NCBI RefSeq assembly: GCF_001983935.1
Contig: NZ_CP017641.1
Span: 7,304,001-7,368,000, forward strand
Source: Fuerstiella marisgermanici
Lineage (GTDB): Bacteria > Planctomycetota > Planctomycetia > Planctomycetales > Planctomycetaceae
DNA length: 64,000 nucleotides
Direction of reading: 5' to 3'
The position numbers were made by a program, and so were the translations under genes. Shown piece after piece: positions 45,251-52,582 of this stretch; positions within the stretch are counted from its first letter, which is position 1; every line of letters starts with the position of its first letter. Below the pieces are notes generated by a model, which ran no database searches, was not told the origin of the DNA, and saw only the letters and a list, made by a program, of their open reading frames with translations.

Positions 45251-45678
45251 CGAAACCTCCTGAACCTGAACAATCGGAGTTCACATCGGTTGCCATTTAA
45301 CCGGCCCGGCAAAACTGACGCAACCGATGGCGGGGGCACTCAGGCTGCTGAATCTGACGCTAACTGACAGTGGCAGATAACTGGCTGAAGTTTTCAGTTA
45401 ATCGTCATGGGAAAAACATCGATGCAAACGATCATGTCCCCTAAAGGGTTTGAGATGTTGCGATTCGTCAGACTCCAGACCACTGTGTTCCGAGCGAGTA
45501 GAACAGGCATTGCTTGTTCGCATGCACACTTCGTTGCGTCAGCAGCGTGGGAACCCTGCACGCCTCTTTCACCTGGTCCACCGGCACCATTGATGTGGAT
45601 AGAGGCTGACAAACGAATCGTGCCGATGCAGTTCGGAAGCGTGCACGGGGTCCACATTTCGGAGGAAAGCTACTCGTC
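45251..45678. other. Divergent intergenic region in mobile element
   Basis: A 428-bp region between the divergent regulator and excisionase-like genes. Overlapping short frames on both strands have no family features. It likely carries the control region for excision and for the downstream genes. No repeat was resolved with confidence. Confidence 0.5.
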
Positions 45679-45915
45679 ATGACTATCGCCGACAATCACG
45701 GGCAGTCGATCGGACCGATGCTCACGGTTTCAGAAGTTGCAAATCAACTCAATGTTTCGCGCGCACTAATCTATCGCGAAGTGAAATCCAAACGTCTTTC
45801 TGCATACCGGATTAGAGGTCGCATTCGGATCTCGACGATGGATCTGTCCCACTACCTTACGCAACAGCATGACCGCAGTACTGATGTTCTGCGACCCCAA
45901 AAAAAACACTTTTAG
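45679..45915 (+). CDS. Excisionase-like helix-turn-helix protein
   Basis: A 78-aa protein of the HTH_17/excisionase type: MLTVSEVANQLNVSRALIYR, then EVKSKRLSAYRIRGRIRIS (about 14-52). The winged-helix pattern VSEVANxLxVSxxxIYRxV and the RIRGRIRIS wing are typical. It may direct the integrase toward excision or repress the element. A GGAGG lies 13 bp upstream of the ATG. Confidence 0.75.
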   Translation: MTIADNHGQSIGPMLTVSEVANQLNVSRALIYREVKSKRLSAYRIRGRIRISTMDLSHYLTQQHDRSTDVLRPQKKHF

Positions 45916-46027
45916 GGAGTGCCAGTCGTCACTGTTGGTCAACGGCTGAAGTGTCCGTTACCAGCATTTTTACTTACGCCATTTTGGCTTTTTCCCATCG
46001 CCCATTTTTGAACGAGAGGACTTTGTC

Positions 46028-46804
46028 ATGAGGAATCGATTGCTCAAACCACGGCCACGCTATTGCCATGCCGTTCTATGGCTGGCCGTAGTCTTGGCTA
46101 CCTCTGGATGTCAGGATCAAAAGAAGATTGCCGCAGAACGGAATCAGGCCATCGAAACGGCCTTGGCTAATCGGAACCTCCAGCATCAGCGGGATCTGCA
46201 GCAGGCCACTAAAGCGGCTGCAGCAGAAGCGGAGGCTGATGCGTTGAAGGCAGCTCAGCAGGCGGCAGCAGACGCGCGAACCGATGGTTTCCGGTCAGGA
46301 GAACTGGCCGGAAAGGCTGCTGTGCGAGAAGAGTTTGACACTAAGGTCGAGCTTGAGCGAAACAAAGCATTTGATCAGGGAAAGGCCATCGGACACTCGG
46401 AAGCGTCCGTGACGTACTTCGAAAAGGGAAAGCTACTGGGCGAGCAAACAGGACGCATCAATGGTAAGGCGGAAGCCGAAGAGAAACTGCGGCTTGCTTC
46501 AGAACTTGCCGTGCAAGAAGCAAAGGCGGAAGCAGAAAAACTCGGGCGGTTGGAAGGCATCGAAGAAGGACGGCAGCAGGCCAAGCGACACTCCCTGCTC
46601 GAAAAGAGCATTCTGGGAATCTGCGTCGCTGTTTTTATGACGGTCCTTGGCTTCTACCTGTTGCTTCGCCGTCAGGTGAGTCAACAGCCGTACGTCATCG
46701 TTCAATCTTCGCATCGAGTCGCTGACGAGGCACCTCTGACGTCTTACTTCATCTCTCCGGCTCCAACCGAGCAGCCGGAGATCATTGAACGAAGAGTGTC
46801 GTAG
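46028..46804 (+). CDS. Coiled-coil lipoprotein-like protein with C-terminal TM helix
   Basis: A 258-aa protein with a signal and candidate lipobox (VLATSGC, Cys 28). A long Ala/Glu/Lys-rich coiled coil runs from about 30 to 190 with repeated GK/GE turns (GELAGKAAVREEF, GKLLGEQTGRINGKAEA). A TM helix at about 194-213 (SILGICVAVFMTVLGFYLLL) and a 45-residue tail follow. A lipid anchor plus a C-terminal TM helix is an odd topology, so the N-terminus may be a plain signal anchor. It starts the membrane module with the MotA-like and VWA proteins. Confidence 0.7.
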   Translation: MRNRLLKPRPRYCHAVLWLAVVLATSGCQDQKKIAAERNQAIETALANRNLQHQRDLQQATKAAAAEAEADALKAAQQAAADARTDGFRSGELAGKAAVREEFDTKVELERNKAFDQGKAIGHSEASVTYFEKGKLLGEQTGRINGKAEAEEKLRLASELAVQEAKAEAEKLGRLEGIEEGRQQAKRHSLLEKSILGICVAVFMTVLGFYLLLRRQVSQQPYVIVQSSHRVADEAPLTSYFISPAPTEQPEIIERRVS

Positions 46805-46911
46805 CGATCCGCAATCACCACGATGTTCGTTTTGAGGCACCGCTGTTGGCGTACCAGCCAATCACAGCGGGCAGTGGTTTACGTTTTACTCTCAAGAATG
46901 AAGGAAAACTT

Positions 46912-47619
46912 ATGCAGTCGCCGTCTGAACCGTTATTCACGCGATGGAGGGCTACACACTTGTGGCAACCTTTCTCGCTCATCGTTTGTTTTGCTTTGAC
47001 AGCCGCCCTTGGCATTTGGATTGAGCAGGCAACTCTGCTGCTCACTAGCTTTCTGGTCATCTGTGCGCTTGGTGGTCAATGGGTTGTTTACAACTTCTGG
47101 TCGGGGCACAACCGCCAAATCCACGCTACAGAAATCGACATCGACCGTTGTCTGCGAATGACTGCACAACAGGTCCGGGGATTGCCGGGAGGTGAGCGAG
47201 CCTCGATCTTTCTTCAGATACTAAAACTCGTCATCAACCGTGCCGAATCCAAGCGAGGCATCGAGCATCACGCAATCCTCGCCGCCTTTCGAAATCGTGC
47301 TCTCGAAAAGCCTCGATGCATTCACCGTCTTGGCAAGACGATGGTGAGTTTCGGAATGGCAGGCACGTTAGTTGGGCTATCGATGACGATGTATGCGGCG
47401 AGTGACGTAGTTGAGAATGCAGAAAGCGTTCAGGCACTCACGGCGGCGCTCGTTCCGGCTTTCGGCGGCCTCAGCATGGCGTTCTCGACAACTCTGGTCG
47501 CTGTGTTGCTGGGCACCGTCTGGCTGGGTTCACAAGCCCAACATTGTCATGACGCGATCAATCTGTACTTCGACCAACTCGATGGCTACCTCGGCGGCTT
47601 TCAATTCGGCGACCGCTAA
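46912..47619 (+). CDS. MotA/TolQ/ExbB-like channel subunit
   Basis: A 235-aa membrane protein. ATG 46912 follows GAAGGA at about 9 bp; a longer frame from 46846 adds 22 residues. Two TM helices lie near residues 20-62. A cytoplasmic segment follows, then the MotA/TolQ/ExbB signature: helices at about 146-163 (SFGMAGTLVGLSMTMYAA) and about 180-205 (LVPAFGGLSMAFSTTLVAVL). These two helices carry the Gly, Thr and Ser residues that line proton channels in the family. It sits 46 bp before the VWA gene, whose N-terminal TM helix resembles MotB/ExbD. Confidence 0.78.
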   Translation: MQSPSEPLFTRWRATHLWQPFSLIVCFALTAALGIWIEQATLLLTSFLVICALGGQWVVYNFWSGHNRQIHATEIDIDRCLRMTAQQVRGLPGGERASIFLQILKLVINRAESKRGIEHHAILAAFRNRALEKPRCIHRLGKTMVSFGMAGTLVGLSMTMYAASDVVENAESVQALTAALVPAFGGLSMAFSTTLVAVLLGTVWLGSQAQHCHDAINLYFDQLDGYLGGFQFGDR

Positions 47620-47665
47620 TTGAATTCTCTTCACTCAATGTCCCTTTTTAACCCGGAGACCTGTC

Positions 47666-48646
47666 ATGTCAGACATCGTCGAACTTGAAGAAGATGACGG
47701 ATTCGGCCTTGTGATGGCCGACATCCTGTTCAACACAATTGGGCTGGGTGCCCTGTTGATGATGGTACTGATTGTCAATCAGGGAGAAAAAGCTAAGCAG
47801 GCGACCGACGTTGGCTCGCTGATGTCGCTTATTGTCGATCAGCGACGGCAAATCGAGATGGTGAGCAAGAATCTGCAAGAGGCCCAGAAGGAAAATGACC
47901 GCCAGCGCGAGGCCGCGAGCAAACAGCGGAAGCAGCGAAGCGATGAAACGGCGCAGTACGTACAGGACATTGAAAAGCAGCGGAGCGACGCAGAGGACCG
48001 GGCCGACGCGGCTGAGGAGACACTGGGGAAACTCAAGGAAGCTGATCAGGTGCGGCTGTACTTTCTTGTTGACACGTCAGCCAGCATGTCTGCAGGCATC
48101 GATGAGGTTCGTCACACGCTAAAAATGCTATCGAGGACGATGCCTCAGGCTCTGACATCGGTGGAAGTCGGAGTGATCGGATTCCGATCTGGAAAACTCA
48201 CCGAATTTGAACTGCATCGCATTGGCCAACACGGGCATCCAGCCGACCTCACGCAGCTTGAGACGTTTCTGGACGAGTTACAACCAGTCTCCGGTAACAC
48301 GTGTGTCGACCTCGCCATCACGAAGGCGATTCAGTCACTTGGCAGCGATCCAAATTATACGGGCAGCGAAATTATTTTGCTCTGTGCCGATGTCGGACCG
48401 GGAGACTCCGCCGGTTATCACCAGTCGGCAGGGATATCCGTGATCAACCGGGTCAGGTCATGGGCACAAGCAGCGCCGGACAGGCGTCGATTTCTGTCGT
48501 TCTACACGGCGTCAAAGGACGACACTCATCTCGCATTTTTCAAAGGTCTGGGCGGCGTAACGCCGTCCAGTCGGTTTAGCAGACAACTGGCCTCGATGTT
48601 TCCGCTGTGTTTCGAAGCCGCATTTGAACGAAAGACTCAGCTATGA
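47666..48646 (+). CDS. VWA-domain protein with MotB/ExbD-like TM segment
   Basis: A 326-aa protein. An acidic N-terminus (ELEEDDG) is followed by one TM helix at about 16-38 with a conserved-place Asp (D19 in VMADILFNTIGLGALLMMVL), as in MotB, ExbD and ZorB. A long charged coiled coil occupies about 45-128. The VWA domain has the MIDAS motif LVDTSASMSAG (D136, S138, S140) and the later Thr in SGNTCVD. A VWA fold thus replaces the usual peptidoglycan-binding OmpA domain. It overlaps the next gene by 4 bp. Confidence 0.8.
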   Translation: MSDIVELEEDDGFGLVMADILFNTIGLGALLMMVLIVNQGEKAKQATDVGSLMSLIVDQRRQIEMVSKNLQEAQKENDRQREAASKQRKQRSDETAQYVQDIEKQRSDAEDRADAAEETLGKLKEADQVRLYFLVDTSASMSAGIDEVRHTLKMLSRTMPQALTSVEVGVIGFRSGKLTEFELHRIGQHGHPADLTQLETFLDELQPVSGNTCVDLAITKAIQSLGSDPNYTGSEIILLCADVGPGDSAGYHQSAGISVINRVRSWAQAAPDRRRFLSFYTASKDDTHLAFFKGLGGVTPSSRFSRQLASMFPLCFEAAFERKTQL

Positions 48647-48852
48647 AACCCAAGAGTCGACATCGTCCCGCACCCATTGCCGTTGAAGACCCCATGCAAT
48701 CACGTGGGGTCTACCGATCTTCCCCTCCGCAATCGCGGCCGCAGAATCAGCCCGCTCGATCAAGCCGACTGGGAATTGGCGAGCAGTTGTTCTTTCTGTT
48801 TGGAGCCACGTTGGTTCTGTTTCTGGCCCTTTGGTTTTACTTCCAAGCCTGA
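48643..48852 (+). CDS. Small single-TM protein coupled to VWA gene
   Basis: A 69-aa protein: a Pro/Gln/Arg-rich N-terminus and one C-terminal TM helix (GEQLFFLFGATLVLFLALWF). The ATG overlaps the VWA stop (ATGA), which strongly suggests translation coupling. The topology is cytoplasmic tail with a terminal anchor. It may be an accessory subunit of the MotA-like/VWA complex. Confidence 0.7.
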   Translation: MKPKSRHRPAPIAVEDPMQSRGVYRSSPPQSRPQNQPARSSRLGIGEQLFFLFGATLVLFLALWFYFQA

Positions 48853-48885
48853 ATTCCACTTCCCTAGCCTAGGCAGTTCGGACCG

Positions 48886-50568
48886 GTGAGTCAGCCCTTT
48901 GAACAATCCAAGCCTCGTGCCCCCCGTCCGTGGCCCGTTAGCGCCGTTGAGGCAGGCGGCTGGGCCTATGCCGCTCAGTATCTCCATTCACTGGTGCAGG
49001 CTGGGACGGAATGGGCAATACCCGGAAGTTTGCTTGCCGCAGGACTGGCCGCAAAGAACATCATTCGCGGATTTGACGACCGTTCAAAGTTCAAGGAAGA
49101 AAACCGGAAGCGAGGACGGCTCAAGGAAACGGCACGCAAGCAGGCGGACGCCCGATTTGCAACGTCCGGGGAGATTGCGCTGGCAAACTTGTTCGCTCCG
49201 CAGGGAATTTTTCTCGGCACCTATCGCACGAAACGTGGGAAGCTTCGGGATCTCCGGTATGACGGGGACTGTAGCGTCAACGTATGCGGATTTCCGGGTT
49301 CCCAAAAGTCGCTTTCCATCGCCTTGCCGACCATCCTGCTGGATATCGGCCATTCGCGTATCGTCAACGATCCCAGTGGTGAACTCTATGCGCTTTCGCG
49401 TGACTGGCTCATTCGTCGCGGACACATAGTAAAAGTGATTTCACCGTGGGCCTCAGAGGTTCAATCGATGCTGGGCATTCCCGTTGAGGATGCTGGTTTT
49501 GATTTTTTCGCGGACTTCGATCCTGAAGCTGCTCCCTCATCAATTCGTAGCCAGATCATGCGCCGCTCGGAATTGCTTATTCCGGGTAAGCCGCAAGGTG
49601 TTGCGGATGAACGCTCAAAGTTCTTCCGCGATCACGGAAGGATCTTACTGGAGTGCCTGACGCTGATTATTGCAGCAACCGGGAAAAAGCCGACTCTGCC
49701 GATGCTACGGCGGTTGCTAATGGAAGGCCTCGCGGCGATGGAACAACGGTTCGATGCGGCAACAAGGTCGGACGCTTTTGGCGGAGTGCTGGCAGAACTG
49801 GCCGCCAGTCTGCTGGGCACAATGCAGCAGGCCCCGGAGCAGTTCGCGGGATATTTCGGAGTTGCTCAGGCGGCAACAACAATCTTCGATCATTTCGGTG
49901 AGATGGGTGAACACGCCGCAGGCAAAACGTTCGATCCCTATACGCTGAAAGACGAACAACCGACCACTGCTTTTGTCATCTATCCGAACGAAAAATCTCG
50001 AACCCACTCCGCCGGCGTCAATCTGACGCTATCCCACATTTTCGAAACCGTTGCTTCTGATCCTCGCAGGAAAAGAGTCACGGCGATTATCGACGAAGCG
50101 GCAAGTTGTGGCTTCCTTGTCAATTATCTGTCCGCATTAAACGAATACAGAAAATACGGCCTGCGTATTCTGTCTCTCTGGCAAGACCTTCTCGGTGGTC
50201 AAACAGAATCGATCTACTCTCGTTCAGGGACAAAGCAAATCATTGCGGCGGGAGAAGTGCTGGTGGTATGCGGAGCTCGCGAACCAGACACGCTCGACAT
50301 GCTTAGCAAAGCCACCGGCCAAGTGGCACTGGAAGACTTATCCCTCACTGACCGCAGCCGTTTGAGCGATGCGGTCCCGGATCAGACGATGGGACAATCG
50401 AGCAAGACTCGGCCATTGATGTACGCCGACGAAATCCGTCGCATCCCTTTTGATCAGGCTCTGATTCTGGCTTCCAACTTACGCCCCATCATCGCCTCCA
50501 AGACGCCCTATTGGACCCGCCCCGACTGGCGACACATGGTCGGGCACAATCCCTACTACAAAGGATGA
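48886..50568 (+). CDS. VirD4/TraG-like coupling ATPase
   Basis: A 560-aa protein from GTG 48886. It has a hydrophobic N-terminal stretch, then a TraG/VirD4-type ATPase: GIFLGTYRTKRGKLRDLRYD, the P-loop GFPGSQKS (135-142), DPSGELYALSRDWL, and Walker B AIIDEAASCGFL. The later SLWQDLLGG and RSGTKQIIAAG fit family motifs. In known systems this ATPase links the relaxosome to the transfer channel. The P-loop has Gln where Gly is normal (GxxGxGKS), so nucleotide use should be checked. No VirB genes are near. Confidence 0.85.
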   Translation: MSQPFEQSKPRAPRPWPVSAVEAGGWAYAAQYLHSLVQAGTEWAIPGSLLAAGLAAKNIIRGFDDRSKFKEENRKRGRLKETARKQADARFATSGEIALANLFAPQGIFLGTYRTKRGKLRDLRYDGDCSVNVCGFPGSQKSLSIALPTILLDIGHSRIVNDPSGELYALSRDWLIRRGHIVKVISPWASEVQSMLGIPVEDAGFDFFADFDPEAAPSSIRSQIMRRSELLIPGKPQGVADERSKFFRDHGRILLECLTLIIAATGKKPTLPMLRRLLMEGLAAMEQRFDAATRSDAFGGVLAELAASLLGTMQQAPEQFAGYFGVAQAATTIFDHFGEMGEHAAGKTFDPYTLKDEQPTTAFVIYPNEKSRTHSAGVNLTLSHIFETVASDPRRKRVTAIIDEAASCGFLVNYLSALNEYRKYGLRILSLWQDLLGGQTESIYSRSGTKQIIAAGEVLVVCGAREPDTLDMLSKATGQVALEDLSLTDRSRLSDAVPDQTMGQSSKTRPLMYADEIRRIPFDQALILASNLRPIIASKTPYWTRPDWRHMVGHNPYYKG

Positions 50569-50572
50569 ATCA

Positions 50573-50905
50573 ATGTTTGGCTTGTTTCGACTGGAGCATA
50601 CGAGTCCGATTGCCCGCTACTTTCGAAAGCTACGGCGACGGCTTCGCAATCTCCTGATCGTTGTCGCGGTTCTAGCGGCAATGGTTGTGTTTTGGGGGGT
50701 GCCGCACTGCCAGTGGACCTACAAGTATCCCGCCGCAGGCGGTGTTCGCGTGCCCGATGCGGATGAAAAAATGTCAGCGTGGTACTGGAACCCGGTCTCC
50801 GGGTGGAAACACGTCACGCGTGATCAGTATGGCCCGCTTACGTTCGTGTTGTTCATTCCGGTTACCGATTGCTATGGCGACGATGACAACGTTTTCAACT
50901 TTTGA
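50573..50905 (+). CDS. Small membrane protein following the coupling ATPase
   Basis: A 110-aa protein with a basic N-terminus (RYFRKLRRRLRN), one TM helix at about 27-45 (LLIVVAVLAAMVVFWGV) and a periplasmic domain rich in Trp and Tyr. It starts 4 bp after the VirD4-like gene. No domain is recognised. It may support the transfer complex. Confidence 0.65.
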   Translation: MFGLFRLEHTSPIARYFRKLRRRLRNLLIVVAVLAAMVVFWGVPHCQWTYKYPAAGGVRVPDADEKMSAWYWNPVSGWKHVTRDQYGPLTFVLFIPVTDCYGDDDNVFNF

Positions 50906-50924
50906 ATTTAGAAGGTTCCCTGAA

Positions 50925-51308
50925 ATGAGTAGCAACGGACCAAACTCCCTTGGTGGTTCTTTGGGCGGCGATTCACCGCACCAGCCACCACCGATCGACG
51001 CACTGGAACAAGGGCCAAAGAAGGTCACGACGAAGCCGATGGGGCCAAAGGAATTGAAAGGAAAGCTGGAAGATATTCGATCACGGCTGTCGAAGCTGGT
51101 CACAACGCTTGAACCAAGTCCGCTTGGTAGCACGATCCGTGGCATCAACAGCGAGCGGGATACGAAACTATCGAAAGAACTGCGTCAGGTGTCAGCAAGA
51201 CTTCAACACGCAGAGAAGCTGGGCCTACTTCGCCATAGCTTCGCAACGTCGGCAAACCACGGCGTCGCGAAACAGAAGTTCAACCGGTCCGCGAAGCGTT
51301 CCATGTAA
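50925..51308 (+). CDS. Hypothetical protein
   Basis: A 127-aa hydrophilic protein. A Gly/Ser/Pro-rich N-terminus precedes a coiled coil (LKGKLEDIRSRLSKLVTTLE, LSKELRQVSARLQHAEKL). ATG 50925 follows GAAGG at about 9 bp. It lies between two small genes, all on one strand between the VirD4-like and relaxase genes, so a transfer-accessory role is possible. Confidence 0.6.
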   Translation: MSSNGPNSLGGSLGGDSPHQPPPIDALEQGPKKVTTKPMGPKELKGKLEDIRSRLSKLVTTLEPSPLGSTIRGINSERDTKLSKELRQVSARLQHAEKLGLLRHSFATSANHGVAKQKFNRSAKRSM

Positions 51309-51354
51309 CGCAAGGTTGCGCTGCGTGAGGCAACCATGTTACTGTAATAGTGAG

Positions 51355-51624
51355 ATGACCGTTGTGACAAACCAAGAATTCCTAGAAGCCAGAGAACGAT
51401 GCACACGGCTGGTCGCATGTCCGGACGGCATGCTACGGACCGCGACGTTACCGCCGACATTCTGGGAAGCGATCCATTGGCTGGAAGCCGCTGAAGGGAT
51501 TACTCAAAAGGAAGTCGCGGGATACGCGATGGAAGAAATCTCATTGCAGGATGATATGACCTGCTTCAGCGAAGCTTTACGTTGTGTCGTGCTGTTCCTT
51601 ACCAAGCCGTGGGGCGATTGTTGA
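51355..51624 (+). CDS. Small ribbon-helix-helix-like protein
   Basis: An 89-aa protein. RTATLPPTFWEAIHWLEAAE and the following GITQKEVAGYAMEE fit a ribbon-helix-helix pattern (short strand, helix, turn, helix). Such proteins bind DNA as dimers, and relaxosome or repressor roles are common near relaxase genes. The call is tentative because the strand is weak. Confidence 0.45.
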   Translation: MTVVTNQEFLEARERCTRLVACPDGMLRTATLPPTFWEAIHWLEAAEGITQKEVAGYAMEEISLQDDMTCFSEALRCVVLFLTKPWGDC

Positions 51625-51745
51625 CGCGCGGTCCGCTTCGGCTTCTGACTCGTACGCTACGCTGATCTTCCGTGAGTTGTTCCTTCTATCACATTAATCA
51701 CCGACACGACCTTCTCTTCCAATCGTCCCGCGAAAAGGATCTATT

Positions 51746-52411
51746 ATGACACCCGCTATCGAAGCTGCTTGTGCTGGACTTGAGTCTCAGCTGACGCCTA
51801 TCCGTGAGAGTCGCGTCAAGTGGACAGCCAAACAAGCCGGACTACAAACTGACCTGCTCCAGCTAGACTCGGCTTTCCAAAAGCTGGAACGCCCGGTGAA
51901 ACAAACCGGGAAAAAGTCGTCGGGGCAAACGGCGCGCGAGGTCCATGACTCTCCTGTGCTTGAAGCGGCTCGGCAAGCGATCGAGCGGCTCCGAATGCCA
52001 GTCCGAGAGAAGTTAGAGCAGATCGCTGCAAAGGTCGACGGTCTGCGTACTCAGGAGCTTCCTTTGGAAGCCGCTATCAAAGCTCTCAAGACTCCAGCAA
52101 AGGAGCCGTCAAAGAAACGCCAGAAGCCAAGCGGGTCTAACGTAAAGCAAAAGGACGTCATTGAGGCATGCGTCAAGGTACTGAAAGAAGAGCATGCCCT
52201 GAAAGGTGCCGAGCTGGAGCAGAAAGTCCGTCTCTATCTGAAGAAGGATCGAGGGCTGAGCCTGCTCGGCTATGCCATGCGGTTTAAGGAAGCGATGAAA
52301 ACTGACGTCTTCGCTATCATCGAAGATGGTGTCGTCGTTCTATCGGAATCTGTAGCGGTGGAAGAAAACGCGGCTGTTGCCGCTTCTGCGTCTGCGACTG
52401 TTGCAAATTGA
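51746..52411 (+). CDS. Hypothetical helical protein upstream of relaxase
   Basis: A 221-aa protein. The first about 125 residues are coiled coil. A basic linker follows, and the C-terminal part (VKQKDVIEACVKVLKEEHAL, LSLLGYAMRFKEAMK) looks like a small winged-helix-type fold. It is preceded by CTCTTCCAATCGT (51713-51725), which also occurs in the long inverted repeat at 58361. It may be a relaxosome accessory or regulator; the function is unknown. Confidence 0.6.
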   Translation: MTPAIEAACAGLESQLTPIRESRVKWTAKQAGLQTDLLQLDSAFQKLERPVKQTGKKSSGQTAREVHDSPVLEAARQAIERLRMPVREKLEQIAAKVDGLRTQELPLEAAIKALKTPAKEPSKKRQKPSGSNVKQKDVIEACVKVLKEEHALKGAELEQKVRLYLKKDRGLSLLGYAMRFKEAMKTDVFAIIEDGVVVLSESVAVEENAAVAASASATVAN

Positions 52412-52482
52412 CCTGTGGATGAACCAGCTCCGCATAGCGTCTGCACCTTGATGCGACGGTTCATTTGGGTCACGCTGAAAAG

Positions 52483-52500
52483 CCTTAGGCCACTCTAAGG
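52483..52500. other. Short dyad upstream of relaxase gene
   Basis: CCTTAG (52483-52488) pairs with CTAAGG (52495-52500), within the 171-bp gap before the MobF gene. It is a possible part of an oriT or promoter region, but the evidence is only position and a 6-bp stem. Confidence 0.25.
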
Positions 52501-52582
52501 AGACAAGTCTGCTGAACTAATTTGCTATTTACTGTTACTGTCAACACTGCGTCACTTCCACCCACCTGATCCCGTTGCATTC

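Noticed and set aside
45394-45682. Overlapping short frames on both strands upstream of the excisionase-like gene
   Set aside because: Neither has family features, and they lie on opposite strands of the same DNA.
46912-48646. Naming the MotA-like/VWA pair as a Zorya system
   Set aside because: There is no OmpA domain and no ZorC/ZorD or ZorE gene; only the general channel-plus-plug design is shared.
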